This document shows positions 12,367 through 25,800 of a stretch of 64,000 nt of DNA, piece after piece. A model generated the notes under the pieces. That model was given only the letters and a program-made list of their open reading frames with translations, made no database searches and was not told where the DNA came from. The DNA lies in NCBI GenBank assembly GCA_029844215.1, contig CM056734.1, positions 17,556,501 through 17,620,500 on the forward strand. The letters run 5' to 3'. Position numbers and translations under genes: made by a program. This stretch comes from Przewalskia tangutica (Eukaryota > Streptophyta > Magnoliopsida > Solanales > Solanaceae). Numbering within the stretch: the stretch's first letter is position 1; each line of letters begins with the position of its first letter.

Positions 12367-13866
12367 TTCAAAATTGACGGACTTATGTCAAAAGGTCAAG
12401 GAAAATGACTTTTACTATACATTCACTCAATCAACTAGTACGTCCCAATCCAAAATTAATAATTATCCTTGATTGTTTTTCATCACATCCACTATATCCA
12501 GATTCATGTCATTCTAATACGAAAGACTTTATTTTCTAATGTAATTATGGGCTCTCAGAACTACAAGTAGTACTTTGAATCTCAACCCCCTACACGAACA
12601 CAAAAATTGGGAACAAACTTAAAAAGTTATTGACAAACATTGAATTTACCGCAAAAGTTACAACCAAATCTTAATTATAACTAGTTGCTATTATCTACAT
12701 GGATTTTTTGGTTTCATTTTGTTTTGTTTTTAGCTAAGTCCATGTTAATTTCAATAGATTTAAAATCTCTTATGACAACTTCTCTGCATGATTTTAAATC
12801 TACTTTGATCCCTTTTATCACAACAATGGCAGAGGGATCTATTCAAATCGTAAAAGGGCAAGAGATCTCATTTCCTCCAACGTAAAGGTCCATATCAAAT
12901 GCGATCAAATTTGACCTCTTATTTATTCTTTTTGTGTAACTTGCAACCTCTGTTGATTGTGATTATTTCTAATCTTCTATTACTTTACGTTCACCTTAAC
13001 ATTCATACTTTTCTAACATCCGTTCTCCTATTCTTTTTAAATTTGAAATTTTTTTAAATTGATGCTATGGAAGAATGAAAGGACACAAAGGAAAGATGTT
13101 TTCCGGAATACGGAGAAAAAACTTTCAAACTAGTAATATCTCCTAGAGTATACATCTGTGAGTTAATAACCCATTGTGTAGTCAGCATGGGCAGCTTAGT
13201 TGGTTCCAAGTGTGAAGTTTGGAACAAGTTAATAACCCATTGTCACCTTTCATGTCACGATGTAAAATGTAGACACAAGACATACACAGATGATAGCTCT
13301 AACTTCAGACATAAGTTTTTTAAGTCTTTTATAAAACCAAAATTCATTAATCATATATTGCCTTTACCACAATTTTCAGGCGATTTCTGAGAGCTGCGGC
13401 CGATGATGTGGAGTTGTTATCTACTTATCTAGCTAACATGTATGTATGCTCTTTGCCAACCTTTTCTCACTATTGGATATGTTTCATTCATGCAACAAAC
13501 AAACTCTTACATTGTCTTCATGTTTGTCAAAGATGCCACTCCATTTTTAACCTTTGTTCAATATCTATCCTTACAATTACATCTTATCATGTTCGTCTCC
13601 AAGCAACTCGCAATCCATATCAAAACTGCAAAAGGGTAATATATAAAACAATCACTAGACAAGTCGAAGTTGGTCTATAGAAGTTAAATTCTTGAGGCCG
13701 GAAAATTGGCTGCTTGACTTATACATATTGGCTCTCACGTCTTTTGGAAAACAGAACAAGAAAACATTTCCCGCAACCCTGTTTTGTGAAAGAATCTACA
13801 CTAACATTTCAATGATTTCCTTTTGGGGGCTTATAATAGGAGATGAAGCAAATTTAGTGTCACCAA
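12367..13866. other. Intergenic DNA downstream of the Kelch gene
   Basis: AT-rich, with no supported gene. It contains the small SINE fragment at 13178-13226. The part nearest 13866 is likely to include the 3' UTR of the minus-strand Kelch gene, but no clear polyadenylation signal could be fixed. Confidence 0.5.
13178..13226 (+). mobile_element. SINE fragment: 5' head only, with intact target duplications
   Basis: A 49-bp insert containing the same left end as the SINE at 2602 (CATGGGCAGCTTAGTTGGTT, then CAAG-GTGAAGTTT). It is bracketed by a perfect 17-bp direct repeat, AGTTAATAACCCATTGT, at 13161-13177 and 13227-13243. Everything downstream of the A-box region of the SINE is absent. Confidence 0.75.
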
Positions 13867-16800
13867 CTACTTGGATGCTACATTTTTATTTTTCTTGTTT
13901 CCTCTCTTCTTTGCGCTACTCTTTTCAGGTCCCTGTGCCTCTTCCGCCTTCTGTTCCGCCTCTAGAATGGCCAACTGCAATTTGTCCCATAGGAGGTCAT
14001 GTCATACATTGATCACTTATGATATGTCAGCATATAACAGAATATATGTATAAATTTTCAAACGTACCTCATCAAGGATAGGTTTGAGCTCCTTGAACCG
14101 ACATTCTGCAAGATCAAAACCATCCTTACGCAGCTCCTACAGTGACAAGAGAACAACACTAGAGCTCACACATTTACTGAAAGGTGAAAATATCAATTGC
14201 ATAAAAGATTACATGGATATTAACATAAAGAGAACATAAGTAATCTGCAAAGCCTTTCAATTCAACATTCTCAAGGCCAAGCCATTATATTGCATTTTAA
14301 TTCCTGGCAGAATATTTGGTTCCTTTCATGGATAATCTCCTGACATTTGACCTCCCAGGCTCTCTAAATTCTTGTTCAGTAATCAACCTCTCTCTATCTC
14401 TCTCCACGTTATCACCATCACAATCTCCAGCGACTCAACACAAATGGGGTTCTTCAACCTGTGTTCCACTCGATCATATACAACAATAAAGCAATGCCGC
14501 CTATCTTATCCTTCCTTCTCCATTTCAGGGATGGACATAGGTAACTTGCACAAGTTGAATTTCCTCCCAATTTACTATTATTTCAAATGAAGCTCCATGC
14601 AATTTAAAATGATCACACCTCATATAAAGTAATTTTTCCTGTACAGTAATTAGGACTACTCCTTTTCCATTTAACTCCTTTAGAGTAGTACTATTACGAG
14701 GAAAAAGGATCAAATCTATAGTGCATTTCCCCCAAATAATTAAGATAAGTAAAACTGACCTTTCCTGTATGTTGTGTGTGTTCATATGCTGCCATTTGCC
14801 AGTACATATTTGTTCTTTTGTAGAATTCCCTCAGAGACTCCCCCGGCTTCAGAAATTAAAAAGGGCAATAAGTTTGGAGTAGAGAAAAATGTCTGAGCTA
14901 AATGTAGTGTGCAAATCAATAACTAGTCATTCAAATTAAGCTCATCTAAAAAGGACGAAATTTGTTGCTCAACCAGAATCAGATTTAAAAGAATAGAGTA
15001 CCACTGGTGTTCTTTGAGCATCAGAGAGACCAAGACTGGCTCTGATTTGATCAATCCTGGCTCTTTTCTCCTTCCTTCTCAGTGTTTTTCCTTCACCTCT
15101 GATTATGGCAACGGCATCTCCAGTTTCAAGTGATGTTGATGCACCATTCCTAACCTTTAAACAGATGAATATTACAACACAGTTTGACTTCCAAACAATT
15201 ATTTGGGACAATGACATGGGATATTTGATGAAAATCTAGTCTGCTTAATGCATTCAGTTAAAGAAAGAGACCTCAGCATCATCTTCTTCATCAGTGTCCT
15301 CATCACTATCATCACCACTCTCACATTCTTCATTTTCACTGTCATCTTCATCCTCATCATCTTCATTATCTGACGCTTCAACCCACTCAGACTCAGATGC
15401 CTGGCAGAAAACCTAAAGATAAGTCCAGGGTACACGGAAAAAGCAAACACAGGTCTGTAATATGATAGCACTTTCACTATCTTTTAGAAGTTCAAGTGAT
15501 TTTACTCCCAATTAAAATAATTTACAAAAGATCGCATCAAATGGTCGGGAATAGAATTAGCTGCACAAGGCCTTCTGGTATCAACCAAAGTGTTCATTGG
15601 AGTTAATCTTCACACAAGTACTTGTTCTTTTTTTCACGCAAGTAGTTGTTATTTAACGGGGTAAGGTGCAAAATAATGTCTGCAAGGTCCAGCAGAACCT
15701 GGTTGATGGACCATGCTCTTATCTTGTCGTCAAAAAAAAAAGTTTACTTACTCAGTAAACTAATGCCTTTTTGTAGTGTGTCACATTGGATAGGCAAAGA
15801 AGAAGTTAAAATTTCAAACAGCAAATCAAGTCATATTATACAAGGATGCTGCATCATGACAGGTGAAGATGATCAGCTGGTTGAATTTGTTATGAAGACG
15901 GAATAAGTACATATAAGAGACAATCTATCCTTTTGGGGATGATAATAGAAAAAATAATCAACCAAGAAAATTTGCTTCCTAAGGAACCAAATAATTATGG
16001 TTTTGGCAGTGAAAACTAGGAGAGGGGAGATGGAGGCAAGATAGACTTATGAATTAAATAAGCTAAACAGAAAGACACAGTAAACAACAACAGAATTATT
16101 AACTAACCGGGATAATGCATTTCCATTCATCAAGTTTACTGAGATTAAGCATATATAAGTCATCGAGAGTAATCTCTTGATCTCTAATTTCCATCATGCC
16201 ACCGTAGATATACAAGGTATCTTTTGCCACAGCCATGCATGAATTGATACGCCCACATGGCTTTACTACCTGAAAGATGAACAAGCATCATAGGATGACA
16301 AACAAATGAAAATATATGATTGAGATATTATGTTATTCAGCACAACTGACATCTGCTGAAGCTGAATTTTGCACGGCTGAAGATTTAGAGCTAGAAACGA
16401 CTGCCTTTTCCTCAGATCTAGAAGCTACATTGCCATCATCAATAGTCACATTCATTTTCATGGTCAAAGACATTTTATTGATATTGCCTTTTGTGCTGGC
16501 ATCTTCTTCATAATCGAGGTCCTCTTCTTCATCGTTTGCATCAACTTCCATTGCACTTGTCTTATTATCAATATCCATGCTGTCAGCTTGCTCATCTAAA
16601 ATTTGCTTTTGCTGCAAGCAGATCCAACAAAACACTGTCTTTATCAATCAACTTTCATTTCTCGGAGATACAATAAACATATATGCTTTAGAATACACAT
16701 AAAGAAAGAGAAACACATTTTGTTTCAGAAAGGCAGAAAATGAGAACGCCTCTAAAGGTGAGAATTTTCATGTGTGTTTTTTTAATTGGCAGCTCGAGAC

Positions 16801-19800
16801 CTGCTAGAACTCAAAACCTCAAATTCAGGAACTCGAGCTTCGCTGGAACCTCATCCCAAAGGACCCAGGCTTGCTCGGTATGCTTGAAAATGTCAAGCAC
16901 AATGGTATGCTCCAAAATGTCAAGCACAATCCAAATCATGGCATCGGCTTCTATCAGAATGAAAAAACAGAGGCCAAAACAATGTCAATGAACTAAAAAT
17001 GGAGAGCCTATATTTAGGGTATAGAATATGAGAAGAAAAAATTAGGGAAGACAATGAAAACAAAACCATTACTACATACCCAAACGGCCAAACCCCAATT
17101 AACCAGAACAGATAGAACACAAAAAAGGTTATAGAAAATCATAAAATTGCTCCTTCTGCTTCCTAACAAAAAAACAACTATTCCTTTAGTTAAAACTTGA
17201 AAAATCATCATGAAATACTTAATCACTCTAAGAATTTAAAATAAATTGACCTTGTGAAATTTTCTTCTTTATCTTCAAGTAAAAGATATTCGACCCATCA
17301 CATGAAAACATAAAGCTTGGCATGAAAAACTGAGAAGTGCTTTTGAAAAGTTGAAACAGATGCTGCTGCATAGAGTTGTAAAAGGAAGAGATCTCAATGA
17401 CAGTGACCGGGATGAAAAAGGATGAATGCTTGGACGGCAGAGGCAGCCAAAGACTCACCACAACGAAAGAGGCACAAGTTTACAGCTTTGGCTAATGAGA
17501 GAGAAGAAAAAAGTGAAAGTAGAGGTGGCTATTTGTATTTATGCTTAGGGTTTCGTAGTACTTAAATTTGAATTAGGGAAAGAATTTTGGGCAGGGTCAG
17601 TTAGGCTAGCAAGCCTAACAGGCAGGTATCAACAAGTTCAGGCTCGGGCAGATTGCTAGTTGGCTCAGTCAAACTAGAAAGTGTAGAGTCGGAACGAGTG
17701 TCTCGCAAGCTAGCCCAGCTCAGCTACACCCCTAGTTCTCACAAAGGTCGGCTCTAAACAGGTAGAGCACGTTCGACAATATTACTCAAGAGATTTGCAG
17801 GTTCAGCAACAGCAAGCAAAGATGGACCTCGTAGAGTAAGTTGGCCTGTCCCAAAGCCCAACGTACCCAAGTATCATATGGCCTGCTTTCTTTACTTAGT
17901 TTGAATCTAGGTTGGCCACAAGATAAGATGAGGAATATGCAATATGATTTTTCTAAAATTACTCATGCAATATGATGTGATCTAGTGTTTTTAAAGACTC
18001 ATATGGCGCATATGCAACTTACTGAGGACATGACCTTAGATAGGGGGTTGTGGAGGACACGGATTAGGGTAGAAGCATAGTAGGTAATCGAGCGTAGTCC
18101 TACTTACGCTTACAAAATGATAGTTGTAGTGTTATTATTGTAGGCCCAATTAGCCTATCACACTTATAGGCGCAATATTGTTTTATAGTTCCCTGTAGTT
18201 TGATTTATGTTGCTATGTGTTCCCTAGTGTACTTTGTTGATATTATTTATCTAAGTTAGCTACTGCTTCCTTCTGTCAGAATGCACTACCATGGCGTATT
18301 CGATTTTGTTATCGGCATGTTCATATTGCTTTAATTTCTTGTCTGGGTCTGACCATTTCTCTTGCGTTGCGTTGCTTGTTTTACTTGTGATTATGCTTTG
18401 TCTTGAGCCGAAGGTCTCCCGGAAACAGTCGCTCTACCTACCAAGGTAGTGGTAAGGTCTGTGTACACTCTACCCTCCCCAGACCCCACATTGTGGGATT
18501 TCACTGGGTATGTTGTTGTTGTTGTTGAGCTGCACTTAAACCCTAAAGCTAGGTGCAGCACGGGCTGGACACCTCCATGGCTTCAATGCAAGTACTAAGA
18601 CACCGAGGCATGCCCCTGAATTATCCATAGATTTTAATCTTGAAGAGGACGTCAATGAACTTGTGATTAAGTATCTGGTTACTAAAATGTTCACATAAAA
18701 GTTAAAACAGCCCAAGACAAGCTTATGTCCCATACCAGACAGGGCTGATTATGCATCATCTGTCATGCATATAACTTTGGACTTCGGGCTTCCTTTTGGC
18801 TCAGTATTCTTCATTTAGACCAGTTCCACAGTACAAGGCACTACTTTGTTTCTACATTGTTCTCCGAGATAGAGGAGCTTCACAACCCTCTTTGTGATGT
18901 AAGAATGCAGAAGTTTCTAAGATAGGCTCTGTCTAAGTGTTGTTTGAATTGCAGTTTTTGTTAGCATTCTGTCCTCCCTAATTTCTTTGGCGATCACGAA
19001 ACTTTGGACCCCAAGAACAAAAGGAAACAAAATTTGTGGCAGGAGAACATTAATTTTAATAACAAACTGTAATGGACGTAAGGTTGCTAACCACATGTAT
19101 AACAAAGCTTCAAGAGGAAGTGCATGAGGAGTATGGTGACCCTGAACAGTAGTTTAAGCAACTAGTGCTCGAGACGATTTTTAAAGCTAATAATGCTAGT
19201 ACCTTATTTTTTGTAGATTTCTCCTTCCGCAGCTCCAATGGATACCTGTATGCAGCATAAATATTAACCTCCAAAAGAAAATAGCAGTTCACTTTACCGT
19301 CCAAGGCGGAAAGATGATGCAGAAAGAATGTGAAAGATAGGGTGGAATAGGCATTTACCAGCGATGAGTGTCTAACTGGAAGCCATAAAGTTCATTCAGA
19401 AACAAGCTCATCATAACATCACCTGTATAGAACAGAGGCAGATGTTTGTTTGCATTTCTTTGACATCTATATTGCATTCTTTTCCTTTATTTCTAAAAAT
19501 TGTCCTTTTAAAAGTTAAAAGAGAAAATGAATATGAAAAGAAGCACAAAAAGCTGCAAGATATGCTTATACAAAGAAAACCAACCTTCCATTTCCATATC
19601 CACGACACCTCCAAATAGTATAGCCCGCTTTTTATGGATGCACATGGAGAAACCAGCACGAGGCCCAGGAGGCATGCCACTTTTTTTTACCTTACATACA
19701 AAAAGACAAATTTAATCAAAAGGCCAAGTTCTAAATATGGAAAAATTACTTGCACAATACAATAAGAGAACTCTTTGAACTCAAAGTGAATTCGCTAGAG

Positions 19801-22800
19801 TTAGTGGGATGGTGATAGCCAATTCGAGGTTCCTGAAGAAGGAGGAACTGAAGAATGAGGAACACTTGGTGACATTCCGTAGTTCGGCGGTGAAGACTCA
19901 CTTTTTGCTCCTTAGGAAGGTTGACAAGGGTCTATGTAAAGATTGCAAGGTTATTCCAAAGGAGGATCTTACGACATAAGCTTTTGGTTCAAGTTGGAGA
20001 AGAAGAGGAGGGTTGTGGATGATCGGTTAAGAATCAAATGGGGGAGTTTGATCATAGCTAGTGCAAATGAGATGGGGAGTGGTTGATGGCCAATGGGGCT
20101 TGGGATAGTAGTGGAGATGCGATCGGTATGTGGGACAGGATGGCCAATTGCATTCGGGAGGTAGCTAGAGAAGTGCTAGGGGTCTCGCGGGGTAACTGTG
20201 GTAGGCATCGAGGGGACTGGTGGTGGAATGGTAAAGTTCAAGAGAATGTGGACACGAAGAAATCGGCGTTTGTGAAATTGGTTGAAAGCAAGGACGAGGT
20301 GGAGAAGTGGACGAATAGGGAACTATATAAGATGGCGAGGAAGGAGGCAAACTAGCGGTTACCGCAACGAAAACGGCGGCTTTTGAACGTCTGTGGAATT
20401 AGAGGAGAAAGGTGGGGATAAGAAGTTGTACAGACTAGACAAGGCAAGAGAGAGAAAGACATGTGACTTGGATCACGTGAGGTGCATCAAGGATGAGGAC
20501 GGATTAGGCGGAGGTGACAGACTTACTTCCATAAACTCTTGAATGAAAAAGGAGATAGAGACATTGTGTTGGGAGATCTGGAGCATTCTGGTAGACCGGG
20601 ATTTTGGGTATTGTAGAAGAATTAAGGGGGTTGTTCGCAGGATGCGCAGGGGACGAGCGACCGGGTCTGATGAGATCTCAGTTGAATTTTGAAAGAGCGC
20701 AAGCAGGGCAGACTTGGAGTGACTGACTGGTTTGGAGTGGTTAACTGAGTTGTTTAACGTCATTTTTAAGACGACAAAAATGCCCGAAGAATGGAGGTGG
20801 AGTACAATGATTCCCTTGTACAAAAACAAAGGTGATATCCAGAGCTGCAACAACTATAAGGGTATCAAGCAGATGAGTCATTATGAAAGTTTGGGAAAGG
20901 GTCGTGGAGATGAGGGTGAGGAGAAACGTGTCTATTTCTGAAAACCAGTTTGGATTCATGTCGGGGTGTTCGACTACTGAAGTCATTCATCTTATTAGGA
21001 TGTTAGTGGAGCAGTATAGGGAGAGGAAGAAAGATTTACATATGATTTTCATCGACCTCAAGAAAGCATACGACAAAGCACCTAGGGAGGCTCTATGGAG
21101 ATGTTTGGAGGTTAGAGGTGTACATGTGGCGTACACTAAGACGATCAAGGATATGTATATTGAAGCCAAGACTAGGGTACGGTCAGTAGGAGGGGACTCG
21201 GAGCACTTCCCAATGACGATGGGGTTGCACCAGGGATCAGCTCTTAGTCCATTTCTATTTGCCTTGGTGATGGACGAACTGACGCGACAAATCCAATGGG
21301 AGGTACCATGGTGTATGTTAATTGCAGACGACATAGTCCTAATTGATGAGACTCGCAGCGAAGTGAACGACAAGCTGAAGGTTTGGAGACAAACTCTAGA
21401 GTCTAAAGGGTTCAGGGTGAGTAGGACTAAGACAGAATATTTGGAGTGCAAGTTCAGCAACGGGAGAGACCTTGAGATAGGCGTGGATGTGAGGCTTGGT
21501 ACTCAGGTCATTCCAAAGAAAGGAAGCTTCAAGTACCTAGGATCTATTATCCAAGGAAATGGAGAGATTGATGACGATGTCACACATCGTATTGGGGCAG
21601 GGTGGATGAAATGAAGGCTCGCATCTGGAGTCTTGTGCGACAAAAATGTGTCACCAAAACTTAAGGGCAAGTTCTATAGGGTGGTGGTTAGACTGACTAT
21701 GTTATATGGGGCGGAGTGTTGGTCAGTCAAGACTTCGCACATACAAAAAATGAGAATTGCGGAGATAAGGATGCTGAGATAGATGTGTGGGCATACAAGG
21801 AGAGATGGGATTAAAAATGTTGATATTCGGGATAAAGTGAGAGTTGCTTCGGTGGAGGATAAGATGTGGGAAGCGAGGTTGAGATGGTTCGGGCATGTGC
21901 AGAGGAGAGACACAAATGCCCCAGTGCGGAGGTGTGAGAGGTTGGCTATGGACGGGTTCAGGAGGGGTAGAGATAGGCCAAAGAAGTATTGGGGAGAGGT
22001 GATTATACGGGATATGGCGCATGTGCAACTTACTGAGGACATGATTTTATATAAGGGGTTGTGGAGGACACGGATTAGGGTAGAAGGGTAGTAGGTAGTC
22101 GAGCGTAGACCTACTTATGCTTACAAAATGATAGTGTAGTGTTATTACTGTAGGCTCGATTATCATATCACACTTATAGACGCATTAGTGTTTTATAGTC
22201 CCCTGTAGTTGATTCATGCTACTATGTGTTCTTTAGTGTAATTTATTTATCTTATTTAGTTGTGTTAACTACTGCTTCATGTTATTAGAATGCACTACCG
22301 TGACGTAATCGATTTTATTATTTGTATGTTCATAATGCTTTAATTTCTCGTCTAAGCATGAATGTTTCTCTTGTTTTGCTTTGCTTTGACAGTTTTGCCT
22401 GTGATTATGCTATGTCTTGAGCCGAGGGTCTCTCGGAAACAGTCGCTCTACCTATCAAGGTGAAGGTAATGTCTGTGTACACTCTACCCTCCCCAGACCC
22501 CACGTTGTGGGATTTCACTGGGTATGTTGTTGTTGTAGTTTAGAGGGGTGAGGACATCTTTAGCATACTTATATTTATTATTGTCAAATATAATTATAGA
22601 GTTAAATGATTCGAACTCATCTGTTGCATAGAGTGCTACACTAACTAATTTGAAAGGGAAGAGAAAGGGGGAGAGAGGTGAAAGTTTAGAGGGGTGAGGA
22701 CATTTTTTCCATAAGAGTATGTAAATACAAGGGAGAGGAGAAGAGAACAGTAAGATATAAACCTTGTTCCATTCCCACGTCTTAGGATCAAGGGACCACA

Positions 22801-25800
22801 TGTCTGAGTGAACGATTCCCTTCTCTGAGCCGCTTTTATCAGATGAAACCTCTTTGGAATAACCACCATATAAATATATCTGAAATATGTAAAAGGTGGA
22901 CTTAGGAACCAATTAATGTGATTACCACCAAAGAAGCATATAATATGAGAGACTAACTAAATTACTGAAAAGCTTCTATAGAACGCTAAAGGAAACAGAT
23001 CATATAATGCAAAAGATAAGTCATGCAACTAAACGAACATTATTGCAAAACTGAATAGCCATGTAACCAATTAATGAATTAAAGAAAATAGAGAAGGCAA
23101 TGGTTATTTCTAAGAAGAAGTTCAAAGATACATGACATTTACCAGGTTGGACAAGGATTTAAACAGCTCCACCACCGTGGTATAGAAAAAGAAAGAACGG
23201 AACTAACTTGCTGAACAGGGAGGATGGCAAATTGAAAGATGGAATTGCGACTTTAATTTTCCACATGAATCGCTCTCCTTTGTCTAATAGGAGGAACCAA
23301 AAAGGAATAGAGGAGATAAAAGATCTCTTGACAAACTTGAGATGTATACGGATATTTTGATCAAATAAACAAATGTTGGCAATAATATAGCACCCTTCTT
23401 TTTATTCATATTGTAGCTTTTGTGCCACAAGCAAAAGTAAATAATTCTGCGGACCTTGCTTTTATCCTTACTTCTTCTTCAAACAATATAAAGAGGTCAA
23501 GGAATAATATTTCAACATATTTATCACTCTCTCCAGAATATCTTATCTGATTCAATCCCGATGTGTTATGGAAAGTAAACCAGAAATATCCTTAAGCTTC
23601 TTCTTTTTTTTAATTTTCTACGTTTTGGGCTGTATAGAAGTACAGGTTAACCACCAACAAAGAAGAAAATACTATAAACAACAAGAAATTTGAGGACTAA
23701 AAAGAACAAAGTTTACAGATACCCAATGTTCTAAAAAACGCTAGGCGGGACCATGGCGGGGAGTGGGCGCCTAGCGCCTAGGCGGGACGGTCTGGGGGCG
23801 CCTAGCGCCTAGGCGGGACGGTCTGGGGGCGCCTAGGCGGCCGCCCAGGCCGTTTTTAGAACACTGCATATACCTAATGGTGTGTTCTATAGTGGTACCT
23901 GCAATCTCCAATCTGTGCTTGTTCAGAGCCAATACATAAGTCTTATAGCAGGAGATTTGGGGGTTGGGGGGGGAGGTAGGAGCTCAACAGAAATCAGGAG
24001 AATTAGAACAGTATTAAACTCCACTAGCTAGTAATCACAGTAGCAGCATATTATACATTCATCCCAGACACCTCACATAGTCAAACAACGATGATAAGTA
24101 GGCAATTCATGGTGGAGGAAGAATTTCTCCAGCTGATCATTCACCTCATCTTGATAAACAAAAAACTGGAAGCCGCTTCGAGCACTCGGCCACATGCATC
24201 CAGGTGTAGGTTTTATCTCTTGCCACTGCAGCGCGAATATTAAAGCGATTAGCTATTAGAACTTGTTAAACAAATAAACCAAAAAAAATGCAGAAACGTC
24301 AGGTCCATTATATTATATACTCACCTTATACTGATCAAGATCAAATACATGCAGATCATTGTAATACCTACAACAAGTAGAGGTTTCGTAAATTTTAGAA
24401 ATCAGGTCAAAAGATTACTTTATGTCCAGACAATTAGATTACAGCCTCGTTGAGATGCATTTATTAAAATATTAGCAGGCATCTATGCAACTGAGCTACT
24501 TGTGGAAACAGAGAATAAATAAGTGATAAATGAATCACTTGAGAATATCCCACGGTGTTTTTATAAGAAAATATCCTGTTATATTTGGGGATACAATTCA
24601 TGAATCTGCAGGACACATGTTCAATGTCTGAAATTTTCAACAAATCATTCTGCCCTACAAGCAAAATTAGTAGGTTATGCGGTCACTAATCTACGGGTGT
24701 TTGCCTCCATTCTATGCAAAGGCTTGGTTCTGGATGCCACCATACCTACGAGATTGCAGGTACCACTATGTATGAGTAAACTTCACAACTCCAATAAGGT
24801 GATTGAAGTATGAGAGCTGCAAGTCATTCACAAAGCCACTAGGAGCATTGATAATAACCAATAATCACTAATTCCAAAGCAACAAGAAATCTAAAAAAAG
24901 TATTGGTTTATAGATCATTGAAAGCTTCTCATATTAATTTCACTAACTTGCAACTCTTCAACAAAGGCAAAAATACCCACCTCACTTCCCTAAGAGTGTC
25001 ATAGAAGCCTCCAAAAACTATAATCTTGTGCTTGTACAAAATCTGCAATAAGTCAAGTTTGAATCATAAGGACATTCGCAAGGCCCAAAAAAGCTCCAAG
25101 AGAGACCAAAATTAAGTATTGCATCCAATCAATTGAAAAAATATCAGGAGTCACTAATACATGATTGGAAATTTTACTAGACGAACATTAATGTTTATTC
25201 AGAATTTCATAGGAAGCACACTCAAGAATGATCCATTGCAGAGGGGCTCCAAAACAAAAGTAAACAAGAGCAATGGACTCTCAAAATATGTAAAGATGAT
25301 AATTTTGTTTCCCAACTGGTTCATTATAAGTGGTCCCCCAAAAAAGATGCTTATCGAGAATTAAGTTATCAAAGAAAACTGAATGTACCATGCGATGACC
25401 GGAACGTGGACTGGGACAACCTTTATAATTTAGTTGCTCCCATTGGTTTGTTTTCAAGTCCAACACCCAAAAATCCTGCAATATAAATTACAAAAGGATA
25501 CACAATACATTACAAATCTTGGCTCAAAGACAGAAGCGCGACATCCAGAGATAACTAATGGATTCTACCTTGTAATGATGGAATCGCTCTTGATTAGGAG
25601 ATGTAAATTCACCACCTAATTACATAACAGCAATTTTCAATAGAAGAGGAATAGGATATGAACTCAAATGCATAAATTAAGATGCACAAAGTTGTGTATG
25701 CTAAATAGAATACTCATTATACAACTTTGGATCTTTTACCAAAAATATAAAGATAATTCTTCCAAGCAACTGCTTGGTGTGCACTGCGAGGAGGCGGACT

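Noticed and set aside
20987..21460. 157-aa minus-strand frame
   Set aside because: It is the reverse-strand shadow of the LINE reverse transcriptase at 20883-21614.
22484..22912. 142-aa minus-strand frame that looks like one long exon
   Set aside because: Only 22879-22763 is Kelch coding sequence. The rest reads through a donor site into the intron, the 125-bp insert and the LINE tail.
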